The notes beneath the pieces are model-generated. The model did no database searches. It was not told the origin of the DNA and saw nothing but the letters and a program-made list of their open reading frames with translations. Made by a program: the position numbers and the translations under genes. 64,000 nucleotides of DNA. Source: Gigaspora rosea (Eukaryota > Glomeromycota > Glomeromycetes > Diversisporales > Gigasporaceae). Below, one piece after another: positions 11,049-23,500 of this stretch. The first letter of the stretch is position 1; every line of letters begins with the position of its first letter. Where the stretch lies: positions 59,624 through 123,623 of the forward strand of contig QKWP01000636.1 in the NCBI GenBank assembly GCA_003550325.1, read 5' to 3'.

Positions 11049-11699
11049 TTTTTTAACGCGTTGATAGGAACTCGTGTACTTATATAGGGAAATTATAGGG
11101 AGAATGTTGCACAATATATTTGTGTAAAAGTTTGATAAAAAAAAAGTCTAAACCAAATTACCGAGCCATTAGAGAAAAAAAAATCCAAGACAAAGAATTT
11201 AAAGGAAAAAAAAAATTTAATCCAAATTACCGAGCAATTAGGTTAAACCCTAGAGCCGATGTCCTGCTCAAGGTAATTGGGTTATCTTTGAATATAATGG
11301 TTTAAGGGACAATTGGAAGAATAAAACGTTGGTTGAAAGAATGATTAAAAAAAATTATACGATTAAGCGAAACATTTTTTTTTTTTAAAAAAAAAGTGAT
11401 TTATATGTGAATTTCCAACTTTAGAGGTACCTTATATCATCAATCACATGGATACCGTCATAGAAACCTAATTTACCTGATTATTACTGGTAGGGTTTCT
11501 TGGCGCATATGAATTATCTTAATATCGATAGATGTTCAATCAACAATAACCCGACTTATGTACCCCTATTAATACGGTATACCCCCGTATAGAAGTACCC
11601 CGGGTACATATTTGAGATATGGAAGTACCAGGGTACACATGTCCGAATTTTACGGTATTTTTGTAAGTTATTAATTATTATTTTTTAACAAGTAAAAAT

Positions 11700-12285
11700 T
11701 TTTAAATTTGTTTTTTTTAATAATCGATTAACTTTTCTACATATAAAAGTTAAATTATACTAAGTAAATCAATAAAATGATCTAATCAGTATATAAAATT
11801 ACATATACTCTGAAATTTTGAGATGATTTGGTTAAAATCGTATTAATACACTTTTACAATTTACATTTAGGCAAAAAAAATTAAAAAATTTATAAATTTT
11901 TTAACTTAATCGTAAATTATAAAAGTGTATTAATAAGATTTTAACTAAATTATCTCAAAATTTTAGGGTATATGTAATTTTGTATCACGAACAACTTTAC
12001 TTATATCATTTTTATTGATTTACTTTCGATAATGTTAACTTTTATATGTAGCTACGATATACGATTATTTTAAAAAAAATTAAAAAAAATTTTTTAAAAT
12101 AATCGTATATCGTAGCTACATATAAAAGTTAAAATTATCTAAAGTAAATCGATAAAAATGATCTAAATAAAGTTGTTCAGTATACAAAATTACATATACC
12201 CTAAAATTTTGAGATAATTTGGTTAAAATCTTATTAATACATTTTTATAATTTACGATTAAGTTAAAAAATTTTTAATTTTTAAA
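11700..12285. repeat. Alternating inverted repeat (three arms)
   Basis: A unit of about 190 bp occurs three times in alternating orientation (about 11700-11890, 11895-12080 reversed, 12085-12280). Each contains a TACATATAAAAGTT block, GATCTAAT, AATTACATATACCCT, AAAATTTTGAGAT and AATCTTATTAATACA. The arms can fold into two overlapping hairpins. It lies inside the outer TIR element, right of the pogo insertion, and may be part of its original body. Confidence 0.75.
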
Positions 12286-12444
12286 TAAAATTTTTATTTA
12301 TTAAAACTTCTATATAATCACAATTTTTTTTATATGCAATTTTATTATAATTGTGATATATAGAATCTCTCTATATTAGTCATATCTCTATATAATCACC
12401 ACTTTTCATATCCCGAGGGTGTGATTATATGGAGGTTTGACTAT

Positions 12445-12660
12445 ATTTCAAAAATAATTTCGAAATATTTCAAAATTTTTCAAAATATTTTGAAATAATA
12501 AATTTTGAAATATTTCGAAAAAATTTTAAAATATTTTGAAAACTTTTCGAAATATTTTGAAAACATTTTGAAATATTTCGAAATATAAATTTTGAAATAT
12601 TGTGAAAATATTAAGTAATATTCGAAAATACAAAATAATATTAAATAATTTCTAAATAAT
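12445..12660. repeat. TTTCGAAATATT short-repeat block
   Basis: About 200 bp of ATTTCGAAATATTTTGAAA-like words, largely self-complementary at short range. No coding signal. Confidence 0.6.
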
Positions 12661-12719
12661 GTACTGTCGACCTATAAAAAAGTGATCCTATCAATACTTT
12701 CCATATTTAATTTCTGATA

Positions 12720-13010
12720 ATCTGCCATTTTCTGAAACAAATGATCATGTTCCAGATGCATTTGAACCAAAAATTCAATTCTGGGTCATTTGAATCAACC
12801 CGTGTTCAAATGATACTATTTCTGGTTTATTTGAGCCCTTAACCCGTTCAAATAATATCATTTCGAGGAGATTAAAATGATCCAATCTGGGATCAAATAA
12901 TCCAATTTGTGGTTCAAAATGCACCTATTTCTTCATGTTCATTTGAACACAACCTGGTTTCAAATAATTACATTTCCTAGTGCATTTGAAATCATCATGG
13001 ATTGAATAAT
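12720..13010. repeat. Degenerate tandem repeat with ATTTGAAC/GTTCAAAT words
   Basis: Units of roughly 30-50 bp contain GTTCAAATGAT, CATTTGAA, ACATTTCCTGGT-like words and variants. Related words reappear near 13520-13600 and 26270-26340, inside the larger repeat units. Confidence 0.5.
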
Positions 13011-13019
13011 AACTTTTGA

Positions 13020-14100
13020 ATAATATTACCAAAATTTGCTAAATATAAATATATTGAAATATTTTGAAAATATTTAAAATAAAATTCAATTAGACAAATA
13101 AGACAAAAAGTGTAAAAATTTTAATAATAAAACTTTATTTAATTAATAATCCCCTTAATTTTCAATTATTACATTAGCATATGACTCGATTATATAAAAA
13201 TATAAATTAAAAAATCAGGAATGCATTTACTAAAAAGAATGTATACAATATGCATTTACTATAAATAGTCATTTTGTTTTCAAAGTAGATTAATTTTTAT
13301 TAAATATTTGCCAATCTCTAAATATAGTATAAATAATATTTAATTTAAAAATAGAGCTAAAATTTTTAAAACGATTGTTATGAGCAGTTTTATTAATTAA
13401 AACAATTTCAAAAGTATTAAAAATCTAAATATAAATGTAATTCTTTTTTAATAACGAATCAAATATTCAAATATATTTGAATTAATTAAAATATATCTAA
13501 AAATAATTAATTTATGTATATATTTTGACTGATTATACAGATTAAAATGATTACATTCTCTGTTTATTTGAAATTGTCATGTGTTGAAAAGATAAATTTT
13601 GAATAATGTTAACAAAATTTTCAAATTTAATATATTTTAATATTAGTGCAACAGTTTGAAATATTTTGAAATCATTTAAAAATAAAATTCAATTAGATGA
13701 ATAATAAATGAGACAAAAAGTATAAATTTTAATAATAAACCTTTTTTTATTTATGAATTTTGCTAACTATAACTGCTGGTGATGATTACCTGTAGTTACT
13801 TGCCAATCAAAATTCAGGATCAGGTTTAATATATAATAATTTTGTAAAAAGAAATTTTTTAAAAAATCACTTCTAACTAAAAATTTTGTCTATAAAACTA
13901 CATTTTTTTATGCAAAAAAAAAATTCCTTGCTAAATTTTACTATAAACAAAGCTTCATTCTAACCTTTACCCTTTATCTTTACTCTAATATTAAAATGGT
14001 TTAATTTTTATTTAATAAAATCATTTATTTTTTTATGCATTGTAATATCACTAGCAGTGATTTTTAGTTATTTCCTTTATTTATATTTAATAATTTCCTT
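13020..14100. repeat. ~0.57-0.67 kb tandem repeat, units 1 and 2 (left part)
   Basis: Unit 1 begins near 13020 (TTGAATAATATTACCAAAATT) and unit 2 near 13594 with the same motif. Shared order: AAAATTCAATTAGA, GACAAAAAGT, CCTTAATTTTCAATTATTA, TTAGCATATGACTCG, ATCAGGAATGCATTTACT, TTTGTTTTCAAAGTAGATT and GAGCAGTTTTAT. Unit 2 is interrupted by a MITE (13756-14062) and then by LINE-1 at 14117. The remainder resumes at 25857. No protein was recognised; it could be a decayed satellite or element. Confidence 0.6.
13756..14062. mobile_element. GGTGAT-end / CCCTAA-core MITE, copy 2
   Basis: Left end CTAACTATAACTGCTGGTGAT and right end ATCACTAGCAGTGATTTTTA, imperfect inverted ends. The interior has GGATCAGGTTTAAT, AAAAATTTTGTCTATAAAAC and AAAAAAATTCCTTGC, followed by TTACTCTAA-type sequence. 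More diverged than copy 1. Confidence 0.65.
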
Positions 14101-14117
14101 AATTTTCAATTATTATA
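14101..14117. repeat. Target-site duplication of LINE-1, left copy
   Basis: AATTTTCAATTATTATA here is repeated exactly at 25857-25873, immediately after the poly-A tail. It belongs to the tandem repeat, which shows the pre-insertion sequence at about 13158. Confidence 0.85.
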
Positions 14118-14337
14118 AAAAACTTTTTCCCCTAGATCACTAAACCAAAATTGGAGCTATAGGAAAACAACAAAATATAAATTGTGAAAACCTAAATAAC
14201 ATCATAATTATAGGCCTCATGGCCTAAACTGTGTCTATTAAATACCTGGTTCTTATTCGTGTTCGTTCAAAATAACTAAAAGGAAGGGAGACAATCTATT
14301 CCTTACACCTCTTGCGTTTTCGAACCTCCTCCCAACA

Positions 14338-16553
14338 ATGTCCTCAACCCAACAACTACCATTACCGATGGAGGACCTCCAACAGACCTCACTAGAAGAT
14401 ATTCAAACTAGTGTCTCTGAATCAATCACTGCCCCAAGAACTCATGTCGCTAAACGAACTAAAAATCACCACCAGCCCTCATCTACTGTCACCCCACTCC
14501 TCTCTTTGTCATCTAAAAAATTCCCAGAAGTGGCGAATCTAGTTTACTCCTAGTAAATCAATTGATGACATCATTGGAACAAACAACAACAAGCGTGGGA
14601 AATTCGATGATCATATTGGGACCCGAAACGGTTCCCATAACACCAAATATAGACAACATACACTATGTGATGGAAACTACTACAGAACTTAATCCTACCG
14701 GACTAATCACTAGCCCAAACCCCTGGGCTGACCCTTCTGAGGAGTATTGGACTAGCACCGACCACAAACTCGACCCTAAACAGATGACAAATGATGTTCA
14801 ACTAGACGCTATAGAAATCGAATCAAATACTACTATCAAGGCAGATATTATACCAAAAAAATTGTACAGGCGAGCACATGCACCAAACAGAAGACCTCTA
14901 ACAGACTGGGTAACAGGCTCCCTAAAAATAATTGCAGATAATAGACAACTAACTCTCAATACGGATACATGGCATTATGAAGCGATTATGGACGGCTTCG
15001 ACTCTCAGGATAAATTATGAGAATTTTTACTGCATAAATTACAAACAAAGCCCACTAGAATCAATATTCCACCTGCAATTACACAAAAAATTCAATACTT
15101 GGATACAGCATTTTTCAAATTATTCTCTCGTGACAAAAGTATTGCTCCGAAACATCAAATAGAATTTGAAGCACTTTATGAACTAGCATTAGAAAAATTC
15201 TGTCGCCACAATGATGTTAGATTTGTCAACAAAACAAATAGAAACCAAATTTATGGAAAACTAAGAATCAAATTGGCCATTGATTACTTATGCAATCTTG
15301 ACTTCCTTATGATAAAACCTCACGACTGCACTCGATATATTTACTACTGCCTCAACTTAGCAAAAATTATACCGAAACTTACATTTGAACAAACTCGCAC
15401 ATGCTTATTCGCAGTATATAAGAAGATCCTCGTCCCTCTCCCGGACTGGCCACATGAAATAGATCCTACAATAGCAATGCTACCACATCACTCCTTCTAA
15501 CAGATAGAAGAAATACTAGAGCTATACTAACTGCTTTACGGAAAGTCTTTAAATTCAGCCAACTACCAGACACCTACTTTGACACCCCTATTCAACCATT
15601 ACCTGACGATATAAGAGNTTACGGAAAGTCTTTAAATTCAGCCAACTACCAGACACCTACTTTGACACCCCTATTCAACCATTACCTGACGATATAAGAG
15701 ACCTACATCTGGCCGTCCGGGACCTATTCCCCATACAGACTGGGATACACTTAAAAAATTAAGCGAATATAGACAAACTCTAAAGTCCTACTATAAATTT
15801 GATCAGATACCTCCTAATTACTTTTCACCCCCACCGGCAAAAGAAAAGTTACCAGTTACCCCTCAAGCTCTCAACTTAGCCGTCAGACACCTATTTCCTT
15901 CTGACCCCAAGGATACAGTTGAACTTCGTAATATAGTTAAGCTCTTGAGAGAGCACTACTCATTTAGGCAAATTCCTAACGATTTTTTCAAACAAAAGCT
16001 AAACTTACCTTCGGATCCGAACCAAATCAAAACACAACTAAAATACACTTTTCTGATCAAAGATGACACACTGGCTAAAGAATTCATCAAAGAAATAATT
16101 GGAAGATACAAGATTAGTTGGCCAATGCCACTTCATTACATGACCGCAAATTCTACAGAATTACTATTATTACCTACCGACCACTTGTTGGTTACAAAAA
16201 TAAACATTACAGTTCCAATTAGATCTCCTAAGTTACTAGTTGAAACTTCAAGGCGACTACGTAATCATTATTATTTCCACCATATACCTGAAACCTGGAT
16301 TGAAATCATAAATAGCACAGAGGACAGACCTAATCTTCCCTTGGATATCACACAAGCAACCGCTATGATCACTCAGGTCGAGAACTGCAAACACATACAA
16401 CTTTCGATTAAAACTTACAATAACATCATACCCACAATTGAAACTCTTCGCCAACACTTCTGCTTCTGCAGCTTTCCTACATCATTCATAGAAGTACCCG
16501 ACCTCCCGGAACCCTCATGGGACATATTTGACAATTACTCACCTTCCCAATAA
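14338..16553 (+). pseudogene. LINE-1 ORF1 protein with repeated Y-x-F-x-x-I-P motif
   Basis: Probably the RNA-binding/nucleocapsid-like protein of the retrotransposon. It starts at ATG 14338 (MSSTQQLPLPMEDL), the first ATG after the leader. A frameshift around 14550 leads to MTSLEQTTTSVGNS; another near 15020 leads to the segment ending IAMLPHHSF (15500); further shifts follow before 15945. No CCHC knuckle was seen. The C-terminal half contains a repeated pattern: LRKVFKFSQLPDTYF, LKSYYKFDQIPPNYF, LREHYSFRQIPNDFF, LRNHYYFHHIPETWI and LRQHFCFCSFPTSFI, plus a weak sixth (GRYKISWPMPLHYM). Copies are spaced roughly 50-90 residues apart. I do not recognise this as a named domain. An 82-bp exact duplication with an N at 15618 distorts the middle. 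Confidence 0.7.
15536..15700 (+). repeat. 82-bp exact duplication around a single N
   Basis: Bases 15536-15617 and 15619-15700 are identical and are separated by one N at 15618. This is the typical mark of an assembly join where two contig ends overlap but were not merged. It adds a false frameshift to ORF1. Confidence 0.85.
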
Positions 16554-16649
16554 GTGGAAATACTAATACAAGTGGAGAGTCTCCTTCTCATACTGATTAC
16601 ATGCATCAAACACAATCGTTTGGCTCTTCACTCTAACATAATATAAATA

Positions 16650-19600
16650 TACATAATGGAATCAACCTAGTTACACACAATATTAGAGGACTAAACCAAA
16701 CCACCAAACTCCAAGAATGGATAGAAACCTGTACTGAAACTAATGCACACATTATTTCTATTACTGAAACCAAACTAGCCAATAATGATTTGGAACTTGC
16801 TAACCCATTATCACTTTTACACATCTAACTTCTAACCATATGAGAACAACCAAAGAGAGACTAGTCTAGGAACCGCATTAATGGTGTACAAAGATTTACA
16901 ACCATACATCCATGATATCAAAACATACCCAGGCACAGCAATTTACATAGATCTCTTCTTCCTTAGAAAAAATAAAACCAGAATTATCTCAGTATATCTC
17001 ACATCTAACCATCGTGAACTCTGCAGAAAAACTCAGGACCAAGTGTTTGAATAGTACCTCAATGCTAAAACAAAAAACTGGCACACAATTATCCTTGGAG
17101 ATTTCAACACCAACCAGAATAGAGAAAAAAATTTTCCTTTATTTAGAAATCTAAACGCAGCACAGGCAGTTAGCTTTCTGGACTTTTATAGCATAACTAC
17201 CCAACTTAGATTGGACCACATACAACTAGCCAAATCGATAACATTTGGCGTCATCATGAGATGATACTAGACCTTGACCCCCACCATTACGGACGCCACT
17301 TATATTACAGGAAGTAATCACCATATAATAAAACCACATAGCATTTAAATATTTTACCATCTCATAGCCCTAGGAATAAAAAGCGCAAACGTAGAATATT
17401 TCAATACAACAAAATGACACAACAAAATTGGAAGGAATATACAACGACAGTAGCTAACACCTTTGACAAGAGCGCTTCATTAGTACAATCTGATGACCAA
17501 AAACAACTAGACAAAAGCTGGAACTTCTGGAAAGCGACAGTCAAGCACGCTATCAATAAACATGTACCTTATACTTATTCCACTACAAAACAATTCTATG
17601 CATTATCATTAAAAGCAACCCATCTTCACACCACCTTAAAGTCCATAAAGAAATGCCTCCAGATCCTAACTACTATTAACAATGGCCTAGTCAGCATAGT
17701 GAACTAATTAATAAACAAAATTACCAAATTAACAGAAATAGATATCATCCTACTAAGTGAGTCTTATACAGCAAAGCAGTTAAACCTTTTAATTGCGAAA
17801 TTAAAACAGCATAAACATACAATATGGGTTGCCCGCAACCAAGAAACTCGACAGCAACAATTCAATCACATTGAATTTTATGTAAAGCGAAGACACCAAG
17901 ACTTTAGTAACAATACTAGTAGAATGCTAGATAGCATTCTGAAGAGACAAAAAGATACCATTCGGGCAGGCAAGATAATCCTAATGGATGAAGTTATAAC
18001 AGACAAAGATGAAATACTTAGACATTTCCTTACCCACTACAAACAATGGACCAAAAATAACCTACCAAACAACGACATAGACGAAGAATGGGCAGAAGCT
18101 TATGAACCTATTAAAACAATTGATCTGAATATATATAACCCACTACTAAAACCTATAGGAAATAAAGAGTTACTTAATACGATTAAACTAGCCCCACTCG
18201 GAAAAGCAATGGGCCCTTCAGGCATTGCCAATGAAGCTCTCCAACACCTACCCCAAACTGCCATCGACAGATTAAAAAATATCCTCAACGATTGTTTATG
18301 GCTAAATAAAGTTCCTTAGCACTGGACCAGCGCACACATATGGCCCATAGCTAAGAAACCTACTTATAATTACAATCTATCAGAAACCAGACCAATCACG
18401 TGGATTGATTACACACGAAAAATACTTACTAAAATCGTCAACAATAGATTAACCACAATACTAATGCATAATGAAGTCTTATTACCATTTAACTTTGCAG
18501 GATTCACACTACAGTCTACTTTACAACCTATCTCTAGACTAACCCATATTATTGAAGATCCAACCACAAATAAAAAAGGACTATGGGCATTATCTCAAGA
18601 CATGTCGAAAGCCTTCGATTCCGTCCACATTAAAACTTTAGAAAGAGCACTTCTCAGAATCAAAATTTAACACAAATCATCGAGCTAATTATATACTTGC
18701 TCTCTAATCGGACAACTCTATGAAGTAGGAGACGGTATCGATCAGGGGGAAACATTCTCTCCACTCTTATGGAAAATATACTACGATCCACTAATTACGG
18801 TGATACACAACCAACACAAAGGCTACATAGTGACTATACCAACGAACCCACCACGTCTTATCCACACATCAGTAATGGCATACATGGATGACTCACTCTG
18901 GATCACCCCAAATAAAAATGCTTTAAAACGCATTATATCGACCGCTTCATCTTTCTATAAACTGAACAATATCAAGGTCAACTCACTCAAATCAGCAATG
19001 ATCACGAATTCCATGGACGACAACCCCTATATATTGTTTGATAATACGATCATATACGCGAACAAAAAAAATGAACCTCTTAAGTATCTAGGAGCATGGT
19101 TCTCCCTAGAAAATAACTACAAGACTGTTCAGAAACTAATTATAGCAGAAACTAAAACTAATCTAAAGAAACTGCAATTTGCAAAGATAACTGAAAAACA
19201 GGCAGTTTACGTAATTAACAGCGTTATCATACCCCGATTCCAATACAGAATCCAAGCCTCTTACCTCAACTCAGCACAACTCACTAATTTGACGAAAAGA
19301 TGCATTAACCTAATCAAATATAAAGGAAAATTGGCTCGTGGAATACCCAATATCTTCATTCTCTGCCTGACATTTACGCATTAAATAGCATACAACAGGC
19401 GCAACAATCCACACTTATTATATCACTCTTAAAAAACCTAAACAATTCAGACTTTGATGCTTTTTTTTTTAAACTAAGACTTTAGCAATTGCAAGATTCT
19501 GCAAATACTGATTCTTCTATACTAGAACAACCCACTCTCTTCTCCACGACACAACACAATACCCATACAGGCCGAGCAATATCTGAGTGCTACAACCTTG

Positions 19601-20288
19601 GTGTACAAATGACAAGACCTCTATTAACTTGGCCTACTCTAACTAAAATAAAAGGAACATCTATCAATAATGTCCTTATCTACCACCCCCAAGGAAACAA
19701 GATTAAACAGAAATTGAACCTACATGCAATTACTTGCATCAAACAATTCCTGACTCATGATAATACACAATTTCTAAACTGGAAAGAATTTTATCACAAT
19801 ATAAGAAAAATCCCAAAGAGCAAGACCCCAAAATGGTTCACTCAGATACAAGAAATCATTACAGACCAAACTAATCCGGCACAAACCTTAGTGTGCCCCA
19901 ATCCCTTCACATGCCAGAAATGGACTCCTTCCAAACACCCCTGGATCATTACAAGTCAAGGAAAGATAGCAAAAATATTTAACCCCACAACCAACCAACC
20001 CACGCTCGACACTTCAAAATACTAAACCCCACGATATACGAAATCTCTCCATGCCCAGAGTGCAAAGACAAGGACATGAAAATTAATAGAGTTCGCTATT
20101 ACCTATGCATAGACAACAAAACTTATTATAACCTTCAAGTGAACAGTAAACGTCACATACATGCAAATATGCAAAAAATCAAACTCGCACTTAATAATAA
20201 TAGAATTGTACCCTCTACAAAAAATAAAAACTCTATTACCTCAAATCCAACACTGTTACCCCTTAACCGCATTCAACAGAGTATATAG
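16650..20288 (+). pseudogene. LINE-1 ORF2, endonuclease and reverse transcriptase part
   Basis: Multidomain polyprotein for target-primed reverse transcription. APE-type endonuclease motifs: NLVTHNIRGLNQ near 16665, IISITETKLA near 16755 and IILGDFNTN near 17090. Reverse transcriptase motifs: KAMGPSGIANEALQHL (about 18205), RPITWIDYTRKILTKIV (about 18390), ALSQDMSKAFDSVH (motif A, about 18590), GDGIDQGETFSPLLW (motif B, about 18730) and MAYMDDSLW (motif C with the YMDD box, about 18878). A thumb-like region and a C-rich segment (CPECKDKDMK, about 20050) follow. Many stops and frameshifts are present, for example after LLHI near 16825, VFE near 17050 and NKVP near 18318. There is a small deletion between NRTT and YEVGDG near 18715. 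Key catalytic residues survive. Interrupted at 20286 by the MULE-like element. Confidence 0.88.
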
Positions 20289-20521
20289 TAAAGTAGTACT
20301 GTACGGTAATACAGATTCGGACTGACTTTTAAAAAAAATATATACATTCTTTTATACTCAGACATACATATGATGCATAAAAAAATGTACAAGTTGTACT
20401 TTACGTATGATGCATAAAAAAAATACATGCTTTGCATAAAATATATAATCATTTCGATAGCATATTTTATTTGATGCGTTGACGTAGCTCATAATTAATT
20501 GTTAATTAAAATCAGGTGATG

Positions 20522-20532
20522 TATATAAAATA
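20522..20532 (+). promoter_or_regulatory. TATA-like box of the MULE-like gene
   Basis: TATATAAAATA lies about 62 bp upstream of the presumed start ATG (20594). A C/T-rich stretch (CACGTCTCTCTTTTTT) lies between. Position fits a fungal core promoter; not proven. Confidence 0.4.
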
Positions 20533-20593
20533 CAGCAAGCTTTAACGTTAGCACGTCTCTCTTTTTTAACTCTTTGATAGATAAAATTGAAAT

Positions 20594-23500
20594 ATGGATT
20601 TCGAATTATCTGATGTTGAAAAACATCAATTTGACTTAGTAGATCCTGAATATGAACCAGAGGTATATATTGTAATATTGTTAATAAAATTTTTTGAATT
20701 ATTACCGATCATATTCAAATTTTAAATTATTGTTAGTAAAAATTTTTTTTGAACTATTATTGATCATATTGAAATTTAAATTATTATAAGAAATTATCTG
20801 AATCTGAATCATTAAGCGAAGAATCAATTAATGATAACAGCGATGAGGAAATTTTTGAAATTGCATGTTTCATATCTCGTTTTCTTGTAAAAACTGTAAT
20901 TCATTCCAATGTACCTATTGAGTATCCATCAACCTCACAAAATGGCATAGCTACTATATTTCATGTTGCAGATTGGTTAGATTCGAATCATGCATGGAAA
21001 AATGTAATATTATATAAAGTTTTTAAATTTAATTTAAAAATAAATACATATTAATTAATTAATTACCTAATTTAGATTCAATATTCTATGGGTGGCGGTA
21101 GAGTTCATCAAATCAAAAATTCACCATACTTTGGTAATATTCAAGTAAATAAAGAAGAGCGCTATTGTATGGGAATTAAAGTTTGCCAATTTACCGATCC
21201 AACATTTATAAATATTGAGCACAATGAAGTTGATATGGAATCTTCATTATGGAAAAAGATAACTAATAATCAAAATGTTGAGGCTAGAAAAATGAATACT
21301 TAACACGTAATATTATTAATTATTTATAGTATATTATTTTTTTAATAATAAATTAAATATTAAATTTTATTTGATTTATAGAAAATACTTAGCAATTAAG
21401 AATAATTCTTGTAAATTTAAAAATGATAATGGAACTATGTGCTTAGAAAAACCAATTTTATGCAAATCACGCATTACTCAAAATATATATCAATGGTTTA
21501 TTGGATGTTCGATGTATAAACTTGGAGATAAATGGCATCGTTATGTTAAGCTTGATTCTGAAGAAATTGATATTAAACTTTTTCAAGATTTACTTCTTGA
21601 ACGAGCTGAGGTATTTAATATATTTATTTATATAATTTAATAAGTTAATAAGTTAATAATTTAATAATTTAATTTTAATTATTTTAGATACAAGAAAATT
21701 TACCTTATTGTTCAACACTATTACATAGATCTTCTAAAAGAAAAAAATGCGGTAATAATTTTATCTTTAAATTAATTATTATATTAAATTTATTTTAAAT
21801 TTATTTAATAAATTATAATTTATTTAGATTATATTCATAATTTACCTAATGGAAAAATTGATCGGGGTGAAATTATTCAAAAAACTTGTCCAGTAAAATT
21901 TTACAAATTTACTCCTCAAGATCTTACTGCTTGTCCATTTATTGCATTAGTATGCATTGGAACACACAATCCTCCTCCTCCTCCGGAAAAAATTCCAGCA
22001 GATATAAAAATAAATTTGCAAACTTTAATTAATCAAGCTATAGATAACAATGATATAATTACTTCAGGAAATCTCCAATCAAGTATAACTATTTTATATT
22101 TATTTTAAATTTAATTTGCTTAATTATTTATTATTTAAATAATTTAATTTTATTTATTTTTATAGATAGTTTAATAAAAGCATATTTCAAATCTGAAAAT
22201 TTATCTGATATTCATCAATCGCTAAATAATATAGATAAATTACGAATTTTAGTTGCAAAAGCATACAAGAATTTACATCCATATGGTCAAGGCATCTTAG
22301 GTGTTTTTCATGCAGCTAAAACAAATAATCCTGAAGTAAAAAATTATATTCATCAAATTGGTAAATTTAAATTTACTATTATTTAAAAATTTGTATTTAT
22401 TAAAATTTAAAATTTATTAATTTTAATATTTATTTAGAGTGATTTGATAATGATTATATTATAATTACTTGTATGTTAAAGGAACAAGCTGAATTATTAA
22501 TTGATTTGAAATGTTTTCAAATTGATATGTCATACAAACGTATCAAAGGTGAAATTAATGAATATGAAATTAATACATATGATAAAAATCATTAAGTAAG
22601 TTAATTTTATATTGTATTTTATAAATTTATAATAAAATATAATTTAAATTTAATATTAATTAAATTTAGTTTTAAGCTATTGTAGAATATATACGAATAT
22701 ATCATCAGCAAATGGATATAAAAAATTATTTAACACATTATTTAACATAATTCAAAAACTTACTAATAAACCACTAAATATTTATCATATTCATGGTAAA
22801 GGTTGGAAATGCATAATTGGAGACTTAGACGCTGGTCAAGCAAAAGGATTAGGGCTTGCTTTGTATGAGTTAGATCAATCTAAAGATTGGGAAACACACT
22901 TAATGTATATATTTAAATCATGTGTTATACATTTTCAACGGTAAATATTTTTATGATATTTAAACAAAATTTTTTATAAAATAAATAAAATTAATTATTA
23001 ATGTATTTATTATATAGAAATTTATTTAATAAACATTTTCCTGAAGAAATTTATACTTTGGCAAAATCAATTATTACTGCACCATCCTCCGAATCAGTTG
23101 AATTTATTTTAGATACAATTAGATTATCAGATGAAATTGGAGCGAAAAGTAGATAATAATATATTATAATTTGAATATTTTATTGTAAAAAATTTAAAAT
23201 AATAATATTATATATATTAAATAGATTGGGCAAATTATTATGAAACTCCATGGATAATTTCATCATTAAATATAAATATGACTAAGATGGAATGACATAT
23301 TTGGAGAAAGTATAAAAATAATACAAACTCAGCCGAGGCAGCTCATGCATTAGTTAATAAAACTGGAAAACAATTAAAATTATTATCTGCAATTTTAATG
23401 TAATATTCTTTATTAATAATACAATTTTAAATTATTTTTATAATACTAATTTATTAAAATTTTTAGTGGAAAAAGGCATGATGAAAAATTATTAAAAATT

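Larger units (their letters stand above)
9261..11655 (-). mobile_element. pogo/jerky-type DNA transposon, near full length
   Basis: Perfect 18-bp inverted ends CCGTAAAATTCGGACATG..CATGTCCGAATTTTACGG with TA on each side (9259-9260, 11656-11657). Subterminal GGGTACCCC-type GC-richer blocks lie at both ends. The element holds one transposase gene on the minus strand (9621-11048). Total about 2.4 kb, the expected size for the Tc1/mariner-pogo group. Sharp ends suggest a fairly recent insertion into the surrounding TIR element. Confidence 0.88.
9041..12443. mobile_element. CAGTCAAACCTCC TIR element hosting a second transposon
   Basis: Ends CAGTCAAACCTCCATATAGT and (reverse complement of the right end) TAGTCAAACCTCCATATAAT, flanked by TA (9039-9040, 12444-12445). 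Subterminal sequence repeats a TATATAGTCAC/TATATAATCAC word several times at each end. The middle is occupied by the pogo/jerky-type element at 9261-11655, so the original element was only about 1 kb and non-autonomous. CAGTCAAACC-type ends and TA duplication suggest the Tc1/mariner-pogo group. A related small element is at 53798-54139. Confidence 0.75.

Noticed and set aside
14977..15162. 61-codon plus-strand frame
   Set aside because: Overlaps the true ORF1 frame of LINE-1 in another phase.
16257..16824. Minus-strand frames over LINE-1 ORF1/ORF2
   Set aside because: Antisense shadows of the retrotransposon frames.
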